The notes under the pieces: generated by a model
Seen by the model: the letters and a program-made list of their open reading frames with translations, nothing else
Told to the model about the DNA's origin: nothing
Database searches by the model: none
Made by a program: the position numbers and the translations under genes
From: Clostridiaceae bacterium
GTDB lineage: Bacteria > Bacillota > Clostridia > Oscillospirales > Acutalibacteraceae
Length of the DNA: 64,000 nucleotides
Reading direction: 5' to 3'
Assembly (NCBI GenBank): GCA_021769555.1
Contig: JAETSR010000001.1
Location: forward strand, 517,136 to 581,135
In this document: positions 53,555-62,588 of the stretch, piece by piece
Numbering within the stretch: position 1 is the first letter of the stretch
How the letters are laid out: each line of letters begins with the position of its first letter

Positions 53555-54541
53555 TTGGATAAGAAATTAAGACTTGCAATGATTGGCGCCGGAAACCGGG
53601 CAAACCAGGTGATTTATCCTGCTTTTAATTCCCTGGACAATGTGGAATTTGCGGGCATCTGCGACATTGATGCCAAACGCTTGAAGGACACTGGGGACAA
53701 GTACAACATCCAGAACCGTTACGGCGAGCGCGGGGTGTATGATTACCAGCGGATGATATGGGAGCAGAAACCAGACGCTGTGTCTGTTATTGGCGACCCG
53801 GACGTGATGTATCCCATTTGGAAATGGTGCCTGGAGCAGAAGCTGAACCTATACGTGGAAAAGCCCCTGGCATTGACCATTCATCAGGCAAGGTCCCTGG
53901 CGGAGCTGGCCCGCCGGGGCGGCTGCGTGACCCAGGTAAGTTTGCAGCGCCGGTATACTCCCATGGTGCAGCAGCTCAAGGCGAAGTGCCTGGAGCGCGG
54001 CGAGATTGTACACGCTGTCTGCGAGTTTTATAAATGCGAGATTAAAGACCGCTTTGACGCCCGGGACCATATGATGGATGACTGCGTCCACGCCATTGAC
54101 ACCCTGCGCTGGATGTTCGACGATTCTGAAGTGGTAGGTATCGACAGCACATGCCGCAGGGTCCAGACCGCTGATATCAACTTCATTTCCGCTGTGCTGC
54201 ATTTTGCAAATGGCGGCGTCGGCCATCTGCTCAACAGCTGGTCCAGCGGCAAGCGTACCTTCCGGGTGGAAATGCATGCTCCAGGCATCTTTGTGGATGC
54301 GGAGCATGAGGAGAAGGGCTATTTATATGCAGATGGAGACTTGGTGCCCGAGGTCTATGACAGCCGTGAAATTGCGGGAAGCGACGAGTTCCATGCCTTT
54401 ACAGGCGTAAAAAACGCAGCTGCTGACTTTGCAAACGCCTGCTTGACCGGCGGCCAGCCGGCCTGCAACTTCGCGAACGCTGTACACACCATGGAGGTTG
54501 CGGAGAAAATTCTGGCCAAGGCCTTGCTCGCCGGGGAATGA
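53555..54541 (+). CDS. Gfo/Idh/MocA family oxidoreductase
   Basis: A 328-residue oxidoreductase starting with TTG at 53555, 6 nt after AGAGGAAG; no other start codon lies before the Rossmann motif MIGAGNRANQV. VEKPLAL near 102 is the family EKP motif, and DDCVHAIDTLRW supplies the active-site aspartate and histidine. It begins the long rightward operon that continues to the mutarotase-like and regulator genes. Confidence 0.88.
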   Translation: MDKKLRLAMIGAGNRANQVIYPAFNSLDNVEFAGICDIDAKRLKDTGDKYNIQNRYGERGVYDYQRMIWEQKPDAVSVIGDPDVMYPIWKWCLEQKLNLYVEKPLALTIHQARSLAELARRGGCVTQVSLQRRYTPMVQQLKAKCLERGEIVHAVCEFYKCEIKDRFDARDHMMDDCVHAIDTLRWMFDDSEVVGIDSTCRRVQTADINFISAVLHFANGGVGHLLNSWSSGKRTFRVEMHAPGIFVDAEHEEKGYLYADGDLVPEVYDSREIAGSDEFHAFTGVKNAAADFANACLTGGQPACNFANAVHTMEVAEKILAKALLAGE

Positions 54542-54629
54542 TTTCTGGCGCGGGTACGACACGGGCTTTCCTGCTGTAAATTCCGGCGGGGTCACAAAAG
54601 TGGACATGCCGAAAAGGAGATTTCAGATT

Positions 54630-55055
54630 ATGCTGATGAACATCCCGCAAAGCTTTACACCGGACCTATTGGAGCTTTTGATGAAAATGGGGCATGGGGA
54701 AAAGCTCCTGATTTCCGACGGGAACTTTCCCCAGAGCTCTGCTGTGAACGGGGCTGCCGACCGCATTTACATAACCGGGTTTACAGTGGCTGAGCTGCTG
54801 GAATCTGTCCTCAAATTTTTCCCGCTGGACCAAGCGGTGGAATCGGCGGCGGTGGTCATGGAGTCCGCCAAGGAGGGAGACGCCTATGAACGCTATGCGG
54901 CCATTATCGGGAGCGCGCCCACACATACCAGGCTGGATACGGTTTCCCGGTTTGATTTCTACGAGCTGGCCCATACTGCAGTAGGCGTCATTGTGACCTC
55001 GGATACCGTTAAGGGCGGTAATATTTTAATTGCAAAAGGTGTGGTGAGAGATTGA
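54630..55055 (+). CDS. RbsD/FucU-family sugar mutarotase
   Basis: A 141-residue protein. The ATG at 54630 is 9 nt after AAAGGAGA and begins exactly where the family does (MLMNIP). MGHGEKLLISDGNFP matches the FucU/RbsD active-site region, where DANFP is usual and glycine replaces alanine here. A C-terminal FYELAHTAVGVIVTSD matches the second conserved block. These ring-shaped cytoplasmic proteins speed anomer exchange of ribose, fucose or related sugars. The stop overlaps the regulator start (TGATG). Confidence 0.88.
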   Translation: MLMNIPQSFTPDLLELLMKMGHGEKLLISDGNFPQSSAVNGAADRIYITGFTVAELLESVLKFFPLDQAVESAAVVMESAKEGDAYERYAAIIGSAPTHTRLDTVSRFDFYELAHTAVGVIVTSDTVKGGNILIAKGVVRD

Positions 55056-56188
55056 TGGGTACCGGAACTGATGAAATTGTGCGTGATAAAGGGATACCTG
55101 TTTACCGGCAGATTTACACTATTCTGAACCAGGAATTGCAGAATGGCGAGTATGACCGCAGCGAGACCCTTCCCAGCGAAAAGGAGATGTGCCAACGCTT
55201 CGGCGTAGAGCGCAATACCGTGCGCAAAGCGCTGCAGCTTTTGGTCAATGAGGGGCTTGTGGAGAAGGTCCCAGGCTATGGAACCCGGATTCTGCGGAAC
55301 ACCCCTGATTCTGCTCCGGAAAGCAGGACGCCAGTTCCGCTCAAGGGCACCATTCTAATGATTACCGGAGACGTGGACCCATCGGGAAGCCCGGCGCAGT
55401 ATCTTCATTTACCGCTGATGCAGATACTGGAGCAGAAATTCTCTCGTATGGGGTACAGTCTCATCTATAAAACATGGAGAACAGACGACAAAAACCTAAA
55501 GGAAACCTTGGAGTATATCCGTCCCTCAGCTGTGATATTCGACAGCTATATTAAATCGGATTATTACCGTTTGGTGTTGGAGGGGGAAATTCCCTGTATC
55601 TCCGTAAACCACTACACGCCGTTGCTGACCAGTGTAATCAACAACAATTTTGACGCAGCCTATCAGGTGGCAAAGCTGCTGACCGGCGCCGGACACAGAA
55701 GGATTGCGCTGATAACCGGCAAGCCCGGCTATGAAACCACTAGAGAGCGGTTGGCCGGGTTTGAAAGCAGGTATATACAAAAGCAGCTGACGCTGGACCA
55801 AAAGTATGTGTTTCACGGAGATTACATGTTTGATTCCGGCGCGGAAGCTGGGGAAAAAATTGCGGCGATGCCGGCCGGGGAAAGGCCTACAGCGATTTTT
55901 GCCTTTAATGACGATATGGCTTACGGATGCCTGAAATCTCTGGAGAATCATGGTATCCATGTGCCGGAGGATATCAGCTTGGTGGGCTTTGACGGCACCA
56001 CACAGTATGAAGGAATAATGCAGCCAGTTACCACAGTGAATATCAATGTGGACGCCATCGTCCAGTATATTTGCTGGTATTTGGGCGACCGGCTGGCTGG
56101 TAATCCGTCCAAGGCCATTGCCAAAATCCAGGTTGAAGCCAACATTGTTGACCGAGGAACAGTGAAAAAGCTGGAATATAAGTTTTAA
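55055..56188 (+). CDS. GntR-type regulator with LacI-type sugar-binding domain (AraR-like)
   Basis: A 377-residue regulator. Residues 1-75 are a GntR winged helix (PVYRQIYTILNQEL then LPSEKEMCQRFGVERNTVRK). Residues 95-370 are a LacI/periplasmic-binding-like domain (GHRRIALITGKPG, FAFNDDMAYG, DISLVGFDGT). This combination is that of AraR-type sugar repressors. Translationally coupled to the mutarotase gene, it probably represses the locus until a sugar or sugar acid binds. Confidence 0.92.
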   Translation: MGTGTDEIVRDKGIPVYRQIYTILNQELQNGEYDRSETLPSEKEMCQRFGVERNTVRKALQLLVNEGLVEKVPGYGTRILRNTPDSAPESRTPVPLKGTILMITGDVDPSGSPAQYLHLPLMQILEQKFSRMGYSLIYKTWRTDDKNLKETLEYIRPSAVIFDSYIKSDYYRLVLEGEIPCISVNHYTPLLTSVINNNFDAAYQVAKLLTGAGHRRIALITGKPGYETTRERLAGFESRYIQKQLTLDQKYVFHGDYMFDSGAEAGEKIAAMPAGERPTAIFAFNDDMAYGCLKSLENHGIHVPEDISLVGFDGTTQYEGIMQPVTTVNINVDAIVQYICWYLGDRLAGNPSKAIAKIQVEANIVDRGTVKKLEYKF

Positions 56189-56543
56189 AAATGTTCCGCG
56201 CTGTGAACAAAAAATATCATTGACAGATGTTCTGCCAAAATTTGATAAAACTTTCGGCACAGGCACCAATGCTGTTATCACCCACGAGTGCGTCTTTTCA
56301 CATGGACTATGTCCGCACCTTCCTACTCTCAGCGAAAAATTTTACGCATTGGCTTACCCTTGGGCGGGCTGAGGCTTTCCAAGCGAAAAAGGGGTTGTGG
56401 GAGTAACTCACGGGGCTGGAAGTGGAATCCTGTCGGGTGGACTCGGCGTGTGCCATTCAATAGGGATTTCCACGGGATGTTCTTCAATTTAATTATACTA
56501 TGTTATAATTTCAGATAATCGATTTTAAGGGGTGAATATAAGC
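56189..56543. other. Intergenic stretch without a recognised gene
   Basis: A TATAAT at 56504-56509 lies 34 bp before the next start but has no clear -35 partner. Short open frames in 56260-56460 show no recognisable protein or ribosome site. I see no terminator hairpin after the regulator gene. Confidence 0.4.
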
Positions 56544-57596
56544 GTGAAGAAAAACATAGTCGGTAATTCTAAGATTGAAATCAATGCCTTGGGCATGGGC
56601 TGCTGGTCCTACGGCGGCGGCAGCTACTGGGGCGACCAGGCCCAGCAGGATGTCAACGACATTGTAGCGCTGGCACTGGACCAGGGCATCAACTATTTTG
56701 ACACTGCGGAGGTTTACAACAATGGCGCTTCCGAGACCTCCCTGGGCATTGCTTTGAAGGGGCGGCGGCAGGAGGCTGTCGTCGGCTCCAAGGTAAGCAC
56801 TTCCAACGTGCAGCCCAAGGTCCTTCGGGAGCACTGCGAAAACAGCTTGAGAAGGCTCCAAACAGACTATATCGACATTTACATGCTCCACTGGCCGGTG
56901 AATCCCAAGGCCATAGAGCATTTCTCCGATGACCGGTCCCTGATTGAGAATCCACCCAGCGTAGATGAGACCTTCCACACCCTGATGGAATTGAAAAAGG
57001 AAGGGAAAATTCGAGAAATCGGCATCAGCAACCATGGGGTGGAGCAGATGAAGGAGGTGTTGGCTGCCTGTCCGGATATTGCGGTGAACGAGCTGCCATA
57101 TAATCTGATATCCCGGGCTATTGAGGAAAAAATCCTGCCCTTCTGTGTGGAAAAAAGCATCGGAGTGCTTGGATATATGGCCTACCAGCAGGGTATTCTA
57201 ACCGGATGCTTTGACGATGTGAGCAAGGTCCCCGCGCCCCAGGCCCATTCCCGGCACTTCCACTTCAGCCGGGGCGGCGAGCTTTCCCGCCATACTGAGC
57301 CAGGAGCGGAAGCTGAAATCCAGGCACTGCTCCAGGTGATTGACCGGCTTGCAAAGGAATTTAGCGTAACGCCTGCTGCTATCTCCCTTTCTTGGGCAAT
57401 GATGAAAAACGGAATTTCCAATACCATTGTGGGCTCCCGGAATCGTGAGGAACTGCTCAGCAATATCAAGGCCGCTGAATTTGTACTGCCCGCCGGCGCC
57501 TATGAAGAGTTGAACCGCGCTTCTCAGCCTGTGCTGGACGTGCTGGGGGACAACCCGGATTTCTACCAGGACCGGGAAGAATCACGCATTTGGTGA
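56544..57596 (+). CDS. Aldo/keto reductase
   Basis: A 350-residue NADPH-dependent reductase. The GTG at 56544 follows AAGGGGTG at a fitting distance; an earlier GTG at 56532 overlaps it. The catalytic tetrad is visible as D53 and Y58 (FDTAEVYN), K83 (VGSKV) and H116 (LHWP). A C-terminal NTIVGSRNREEL is the cofactor-phosphate region. It would reduce or oxidise a sugar aldehyde or ketone in the same pathway as the downstream galactonate enzymes. Confidence 0.9.
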   Translation: MKKNIVGNSKIEINALGMGCWSYGGGSYWGDQAQQDVNDIVALALDQGINYFDTAEVYNNGASETSLGIALKGRRQEAVVGSKVSTSNVQPKVLREHCENSLRRLQTDYIDIYMLHWPVNPKAIEHFSDDRSLIENPPSVDETFHTLMELKKEGKIREIGISNHGVEQMKEVLAACPDIAVNELPYNLISRAIEEKILPFCVEKSIGVLGYMAYQQGILTGCFDDVSKVPAPQAHSRHFHFSRGGELSRHTEPGAEAEIQALLQVIDRLAKEFSVTPAAISLSWAMMKNGISNTIVGSRNREELLSNIKAAEFVLPAGAYEELNRASQPVLDVLGDNPDFYQDREESRIW

Positions 57597-57642
57597 GGGA
57601 AAACTCACCGAAAAGCCCGAGCAAAATCAGGAGGAAATTGTT

Positions 57643-58530
57643 ATGAAAAATAGAGAAGCAGCCATTGTGAGCTTGAGCTTCCGTGAGCGTCCAACAAGGG
57701 AAATTCTGGGCATTGTTGAGGAGGAAGCCAAAAAGGGCTGCGACCTCATTGCCCTTCCCGAAACCTGGACAGGGGACAGCACCGAGACCCTGGAAGGCGG
57801 CACCACGGCGAACTTGCAGGAAATCGCCAAAAAGTATGGCGTTTACATTGTGAACTCCGTGGCCCTGGAAACTCCGGAGCATCCTAGGACAAACTCTGCC
57901 ATTCTGATTGACCGGAACGGGGAAATCTCGGGCATATACAATAAGATGTACCCCTATTGGGGAGAGTACGATTTAGAGCCCGCCGTGTTTGTTGGGGAGG
58001 ACGCCCCTGTTTTTGAAACGGATTTCGGCAGGGTGGGTATGGCCATCTGCTTTGATGCAAACTTCAATGAGGTTTGGGAGCGGCTTTCCAATAATGGGGC
58101 CGATTTGGTCATCTGGCCCAGCGCCTATTCCGCCGGCACCTCCCTGCAGGCCCATGCGCTGAACTATAATTATGCCATTGTTTCCTCCACGCTTTGGGGC
58201 GACTGTGCGGCCTATGACATTAATGGGGATGAAATTTTTTATCAGAAGGCGGACGGTGATGAGGTACTGGTTTCTCGGGTGACCATTAACACGAACCGGG
58301 CCATCTTCCATGAGAATTTCAATATGGATAAGATGGACAAGCTGCTCAAGGATTACGAAGGCAAGGTTACGCTGGAAAAAGCCATGCCCAGGGAGCAGTG
58401 GTATTTGCTGAAGGGCTCAGAGGAGATCCAAATCAAGGAGCTGGCAAAAAAATACGGCATGGAGGAGCTGAGCGCCTACAAGCGGCGCAGCCGGGACGCT
58501 ATCAACAAAATGCGGGCAGAGCAGAAATAA
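57643..58530 (+). CDS. Carbon-nitrogen hydrolase (nitrilase superfamily)
   Basis: A 295-residue amidase-like enzyme with the complete catalytic triad E40 (LPETW), K101 (YNKMYPYWGE) and C136 (AICFDANF). The ATG is preceded by AGGAGG. The superfamily cleaves amides, nitriles or carbamoyl groups. Its presence between an aldo/keto reductase and sugar-acid enzymes hints at an amide- or N-containing sugar substrate. The gap to the aldolase gene is short, so co-transcription is likely. Confidence 0.88.
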   Translation: MKNREAAIVSLSFRERPTREILGIVEEEAKKGCDLIALPETWTGDSTETLEGGTTANLQEIAKKYGVYIVNSVALETPEHPRTNSAILIDRNGEISGIYNKMYPYWGEYDLEPAVFVGEDAPVFETDFGRVGMAICFDANFNEVWERLSNNGADLVIWPSAYSAGTSLQAHALNYNYAIVSSTLWGDCAAYDINGDEIFYQKADGDEVLVSRVTINTNRAIFHENFNMDKMDKLLKDYEGKVTLEKAMPREQWYLLKGSEEIQIKELAKKYGMEELSAYKRRSRDAINKMRAEQK

Positions 58531-58560
58531 ATGCGGCTGACATCAAGAGGTGAACAGAGC

Positions 58561-59196
58561 ATGTCAATTTTGGAACAGGTACGGAAACACCGAATTGTCG
58601 CTGCCATGCGGGGTGTACCTTGGGAAAAAGCCGGCCTGACGGCGGAAGCCCTGTATCAGGGCGGAATTAGGATGGTAGAGGTCACCTTTGACCAGAAGAA
58701 CCGCCAACGCTTGACGGAAACTGCAGCTGCGATTCGGGAAATCAAACAGAAAATGAGGGACTCCATGGCCGTAGGCGCCGGGACGGTCCTGACGCCGGAG
58801 GAGGTTCGGGCTGCGAAGAATGCGGGCGCTGCGTTTATTCTGGCCCCAAATGTGGATGAGGACGTGATACGCTGCGCCAAGGAACTGGGCATGGGCGTAA
58901 TCCCGGGCGCATTTACCCCAACAGAGGTGGCGGGCGCTTACCGCCTTGGCGCGGACCTTGTCAAACTGTTCCCTGCCGACAATTTTGGAATCGGGTACAT
59001 TAAGGCGCTCAAGGCTCCGTTAGGCCATATCCCGCTGCTGGCCATGGGCGGCGTGAAGCGGGACAATTTGCAGGACTTTTTATCTGTGGCGGACGGTGTG
59101 GGAATCGGGGCCAGCATTGTTAATTTAAGCTTGATACGGGAGGAGCGGTTTGACGAATTGGCACAGTTGGCAAGCAGCTACACTTCGCTGCTGTAA
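58561..59196 (+). CDS. dgoA: KDPG/KDPGal aldolase
   Basis: A 211-residue class I aldolase. The ATG at 58561 is preferred over 58531 because AGAGGTGA precedes it and the family starts there. K135 in LVKLFPAD is the Schiff-base lysine and E40 in MVEVTF the general acid/base; PGAFTPTE binds phosphate. It splits a 2-keto-3-deoxy-6-phospho-sugar acid into pyruvate and glyceraldehyde 3-phosphate. With a galactonate dehydratase and KDGal kinase next to it, the galactonate isomer is the likely substrate, so the symbol dgoA is by context; eda is the alternative. Confidence 0.88.
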   Translation: MSILEQVRKHRIVAAMRGVPWEKAGLTAEALYQGGIRMVEVTFDQKNRQRLTETAAAIREIKQKMRDSMAVGAGTVLTPEEVRAAKNAGAAFILAPNVDEDVIRCAKELGMGVIPGAFTPTEVAGAYRLGADLVKLFPADNFGIGYIKALKAPLGHIPLLAMGGVKRDNLQDFLSVADGVGIGASIVNLSLIREERFDELAQLASSYTSLL

Positions 59197-59234
59197 AGCA
59201 ATAGAAATACAATCAAAGATAACAGGTGATTATC

Positions 59235-60383
59235 ATGAAAATTACAAATATGACCATGTACAAGGTGCCCCCGCGGTGGCTGTTTTTGAAAATTGAAACG
59301 GACGAGGGAATTACCGGCTGGGGCGAGCCTGTGATTGAGGGCAGAGCCGACACGGTCCGGACTGCGGTTGAGGAGTTTCGGAACTATCTCATCAGCAAGG
59401 ACCCCATGCGCATTGAAGACCATTGGCAGGTAATGTACCGCACAGGCTTCTACCGGGGCGGCCCGGAGGTCATGAGTGCCATTTCCGGCATTGACCAGGC
59501 CCTGTGGGACATCAAGGGAAAATATTATAACGCTCCGGTGTACGACCTGCTGGGGGGTTCCTGCAGGGATAAGCTGAAGGTGTACCGTTGGATTGGCGGT
59601 GACCGCCCCTCTGACATCCGCAATGCCGCTCTGGAAGCCCATCAGCAAGGGTACAGCGCCATAAAAATGAACGGCACGGAAGAAGTGCATTATATTGACA
59701 GTTTTGAGAAAATCCAGGCGGTCTGCGACCGTGTGGCTGCCATCCGGGACGCTCTGGGCATGAAGCTGGATATCGCTGTGGACTTCCATGGCCGGGTCCA
59801 TAAATCCATGGCAAAGGTCCTGGCAAAAGAGCTGGACCAGTTCCATTTGATGTTCATTGAGGAACCTGTGCTCAGCCAGAACAACGAAGCCCTGCGGGAG
59901 ATTGCCCGGTACACCTCCACGCCCATTGCCACCGGCGAGAGAATGTTCAGCCGCTGGGAATTCAAGAACCTGCTGCAAGACGGCTTTGTGGATATCATCC
60001 AGCCCGACCTTTCCCACGCCGGCGGTATCAGCGAATGCAAGAAAATTGCCGCCATGGCGGAAGCCTACGATGTGGCGGTGGCCCCCCACTGTCCTTTGGG
60101 ACCGGTGGCCTTGGGAGCTTGCATCCAATTGGACATCTGTACCCCCAACGCCTTTATCCAGGAGCAGAGCCTGGGAATCCATTACAACAAGGGCGGCGAC
60201 CTGCTGGATTACATTAAGGACGCTTCCATCTACCACTACAAGGATGGGTTCCTGGAAATCTCCAATGCTCCCGGCCTGGGCGTGGAGGTAAACGAAGAGG
60301 TGCTGAAGGAGCGGGCTAAAGACGCTCCTACCTGGAAGAACCCTATTTGGCGCAATTTCGACGGCACTGTGGCAGAATGGTAA
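59235..60383 (+). CDS. dgoD: D-galactonate dehydratase
   Basis: A 382-residue enolase-superfamily enzyme. The ATG at 59235 lies 5 nt after AGGTGA. Metal ligands are D183, E209 and E235, with the catalytic H185 (VDFHGR) and H285 (APHCPLGP); both histidines fit DgoD. It removes water from D-galactonate to give 2-keto-3-deoxygalactonate. It lies between the aldolase and the kinase of the same pathway. It is clearly different from the ManD-like enzyme at 8919. Confidence 0.92.
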   Translation: MKITNMTMYKVPPRWLFLKIETDEGITGWGEPVIEGRADTVRTAVEEFRNYLISKDPMRIEDHWQVMYRTGFYRGGPEVMSAISGIDQALWDIKGKYYNAPVYDLLGGSCRDKLKVYRWIGGDRPSDIRNAALEAHQQGYSAIKMNGTEEVHYIDSFEKIQAVCDRVAAIRDALGMKLDIAVDFHGRVHKSMAKVLAKELDQFHLMFIEEPVLSQNNEALREIARYTSTPIATGERMFSRWEFKNLLQDGFVDIIQPDLSHAGGISECKKIAAMAEAYDVAVAPHCPLGPVALGACIQLDICTPNAFIQEQSLGIHYNKGGDLLDYIKDASIYHYKDGFLEISNAPGLGVEVNEEVLKERAKDAPTWKNPIWRNFDGTVAEW

Positions 60384-60393
60384 GGTGTTGGAT

Positions 60394-61413
60394 ATGAGCT
60401 GCGTAATCACGCTGGATGTGGGCACTACTAACACGCGGGCCCTCCTGTGGCGGGACGGGAAGAAGCTGATTTCTGAGCGGAAGTCTGAGACGGGCGCAGC
60501 CTTTACCGCGGCGGACGGAAACAACAATCGCCTGAAAGCAGCTGTCAGGGACTGTATCAACAGGCTGCTGGGGGATGGGGGAATCTGTGAGCAGGACGTG
60601 GAATGCGTCTTGGCCAGCGGCATGGTCACCTCCAATGTGGGGCTTTACGAGGTGCCTCATCTCACCGCCCCGGTGGGGCTTTCCGATTTGGCGGCAGGAG
60701 TGCGGAGAGTGTCATTGCCCGATGTTTCACCAATTCCATTCTGGATGATTCCCGGTATGAAAAACCGAGTGGAGTCCATCACCCCGGACAATTTTGAGTC
60801 TATGGACATGATGCGAGGTGAAGAGGTGGAAGCTGTGGCGCTTTTGGAGGAAATTCCTGCGGGCGCTTCCTGCCTGATAATTCTGCCCGGGTCCCACACA
60901 AAATTTGTGGCTGTGGAAGAGGGGAAGCTCACCGCATGCCTGACCACATTGACCGGAGAGCTTCTAAGCGCGCTGTCTTTGCAGACGATTTTGGCGGATA
61001 CGGTGGAGCGGAGGTTTACAAAGCCGGAAACCTATCATGGCGATATGCTGAAGCTGGGGTACAGAATTGCCCAGAAGAGCGGCCTGGCCAGGGCAGCCTT
61101 TGCCGCCAGGGTCTTAAAGCAGCAGGCCGGGTACAGCGCAGAGCAGATGGCCAGCTATTTGCTGGGCGCTGTATTAGAGCAGGATATCCGCGCAGTACGA
61201 AATTCCAACGCTTTACATGTGGATAAGGATACCCATATTCTGATTAGCGGCAAGGATGTATTCTGCCGGGCGTTTTCCGATGTGATGGCTTTGCAGGATG
61301 ATTTCAAGCATGTGTCCGTGTTTGAGCCAAAGGAACAAAGGCTCTCCGCAATGGGTGCGCTGAAAATCTATCAGGCCGTGAAAAGCGTTACCTCTCTTAA
61401 GGAGGAGCAGTAA
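60394..61413 (+). CDS. dgoK: 2-Keto-3-deoxygalactonate kinase
   Basis: A 339-residue kinase starting at ATG 60394, 6 nt after TAAGGTG. The ATP motif LDVGTTNTRALLW is at the N-terminus, followed by ASGMVTSNVGL, MMRGEEVEA and LPGSHTKFV, all DgoK signatures. It phosphorylates KDGal to the aldolase substrate. The stop shares bases with the next start (TAATG), showing tight operon coupling with the broken amidohydrolase gene. Confidence 0.9.
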   Translation: MSCVITLDVGTTNTRALLWRDGKKLISERKSETGAAFTAADGNNNRLKAAVRDCINRLLGDGGICEQDVECVLASGMVTSNVGLYEVPHLTAPVGLSDLAAGVRRVSLPDVSPIPFWMIPGMKNRVESITPDNFESMDMMRGEEVEAVALLEEIPAGASCLIILPGSHTKFVAVEEGKLTACLTTLTGELLSALSLQTILADTVERRFTKPETYHGDMLKLGYRIAQKSGLARAAFAARVLKQQAGYSAEQMASYLLGAVLEQDIRAVRNSNALHVDKDTHILISGKDVFCRAFSDVMALQDDFKHVSVFEPKEQRLSAMGALKIYQAVKSVTSLKEEQ

Positions 61414-62385
61414 TGGGTGCAATCAAGCAGGAGCTTTTGGAGGAGCTGCGGGGGCTGCCCGTCATTGACGCTCATGAGCATCTGGCGGAGCCCGCTGCGC
61501 TTCCCACGGCAGATTTTCTTTCCACCGGAGTGGGATTGTCATATTTTGGGCAGGACCTGGCTGTGGCCGGGTGGCACTGGGACCGCTATGAGGAGGTCAT
61601 GGATTCCAGTATCCCTGTCCTGGACAGATGGAGAATTTTAGAACCCTATTGGCAGAATGCCCGGAATACAGGGTATGGCCAGTGCGTGGAGCGTTCTGCC
61701 AGGGAACTCTATGGTGTGGACCGGGTGGATTCCGGAACCATAGAGGAGCTGAACCGGCGGTTTGTGGAAGCCAACAGCCGCCCGGACCATTACCGGGAAG
61801 TGCTCAAGGACCACTGCAAAATCGAGTACAGCGTCAACGATAAGATAAATGGCATGGAGTATACGGACAATCCACTGTTTGTATACGTGGAGAGAGTCGA
61901 TTCCTTGGTGGAGCCCAGGAGCCAACAGGACTTGGGGAATATTGGCGCAGTCAGCGGCGTTCCGATAAACAGCTTAGGGGACTTTGAGGAAGCCTGTATT
62001 GCCACGCAAGCTTGCAGCAGGGCCATGCGGGTTTGTTTTTGCAGATTCACACAGGGCTTCAGGCTGGCGCGGGAATGGTGACTGACACTATTCCTATGCT
62101 GCTCAACGGTTTGATTTTGCAGTATCCCAATATCCGGTTTGACCTGTTCCATTTGGGATATCCTTAAAGGAATGGCTGGCGTTTCTCCCTGTGAACCGGA
62201 TAATCGGCTTTGGGGGCGACAGCTGCTCTGTGGATAACGTGGTTGGACATCTGCGCATGGCCCAGGAAAATATCGCCGAAGCCCTGGCCTTCCATGTGGA
62301 AAACGGGCTGTTTTCTCTGCAGGAAGCCAAGCGTGTGGGGAGATGCCTGCTGTATGAGAACGGCAAGAGCTGGTATGGAAGATAG
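61413..62385 (+). pseudogene. Amidohydrolase broken by frameshift and internal deletion
   Basis: The first 190 or so residues are intact and carry the metal motif IDAHEHL near 18-24. The frame stops at 62081 after losing its sense near 62030. One frame over, QIHTGLQAGAG and IRFDLFHLGYP continue the protein to about 62166. A third frame then gives LKEWLAFLPVNRIIGFGGDS and the C-terminus to 62385. The long segment expected between HLGYP and LKEW, and part before QIHTG, are missing. The family (metal-dependent hydrolase related to uronate isomerase or lactonase) may have fed the galactonate branch. Confidence 0.75.
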
Positions 62386-62561
62386 AGAACGGCAGCTAAT
62401 GGGTGCTGCTGCGCTGATTTAGGAAAAGAGCGTTTTTACACAGCATGATTGAGGAACCGGAAGCTTTGAAGCGTGTGGTCCCCATGGCGCACCGCCCACG
62501 ATAAGAAGGAAGGCATTGCCACGATGGTATTTTGGGGACAGGCAGCAGAAGAGGAAGAGTA
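62386..62561 (+). other. Protein-like debris between the broken amidohydrolase and the lipoprotein gene
   Basis: A short frame from 62445 (MIEEPEALKRVVPMAHR, stop 62502) is followed one frame over by HDKKEGIATMVFWGQ, ending in EEEE and a stop at 62562. Together they look like the remaining pieces of another deleted gene. I do not recognise the family. Confidence 0.4.
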
Positions 62562-62588
62562 ATGGGCACGGACATTTACGGAGGAGCT

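Noticed and set aside
54498-54629. In-frame extension of the mutarotase-like protein
   Set aside because: It overlaps the preceding oxidoreductase gene, and the family starts at the ATG at 54630, which has AAAGGAGA in front.
58900-60635. Minus-strand frame of 485 codons opposite the galactonate dehydratase gene (59178-60635)
   Set aside because: It mirrors highly codon-biased DNA; no domain or start signal is seen, and the plus-strand enzyme has its complete active site.
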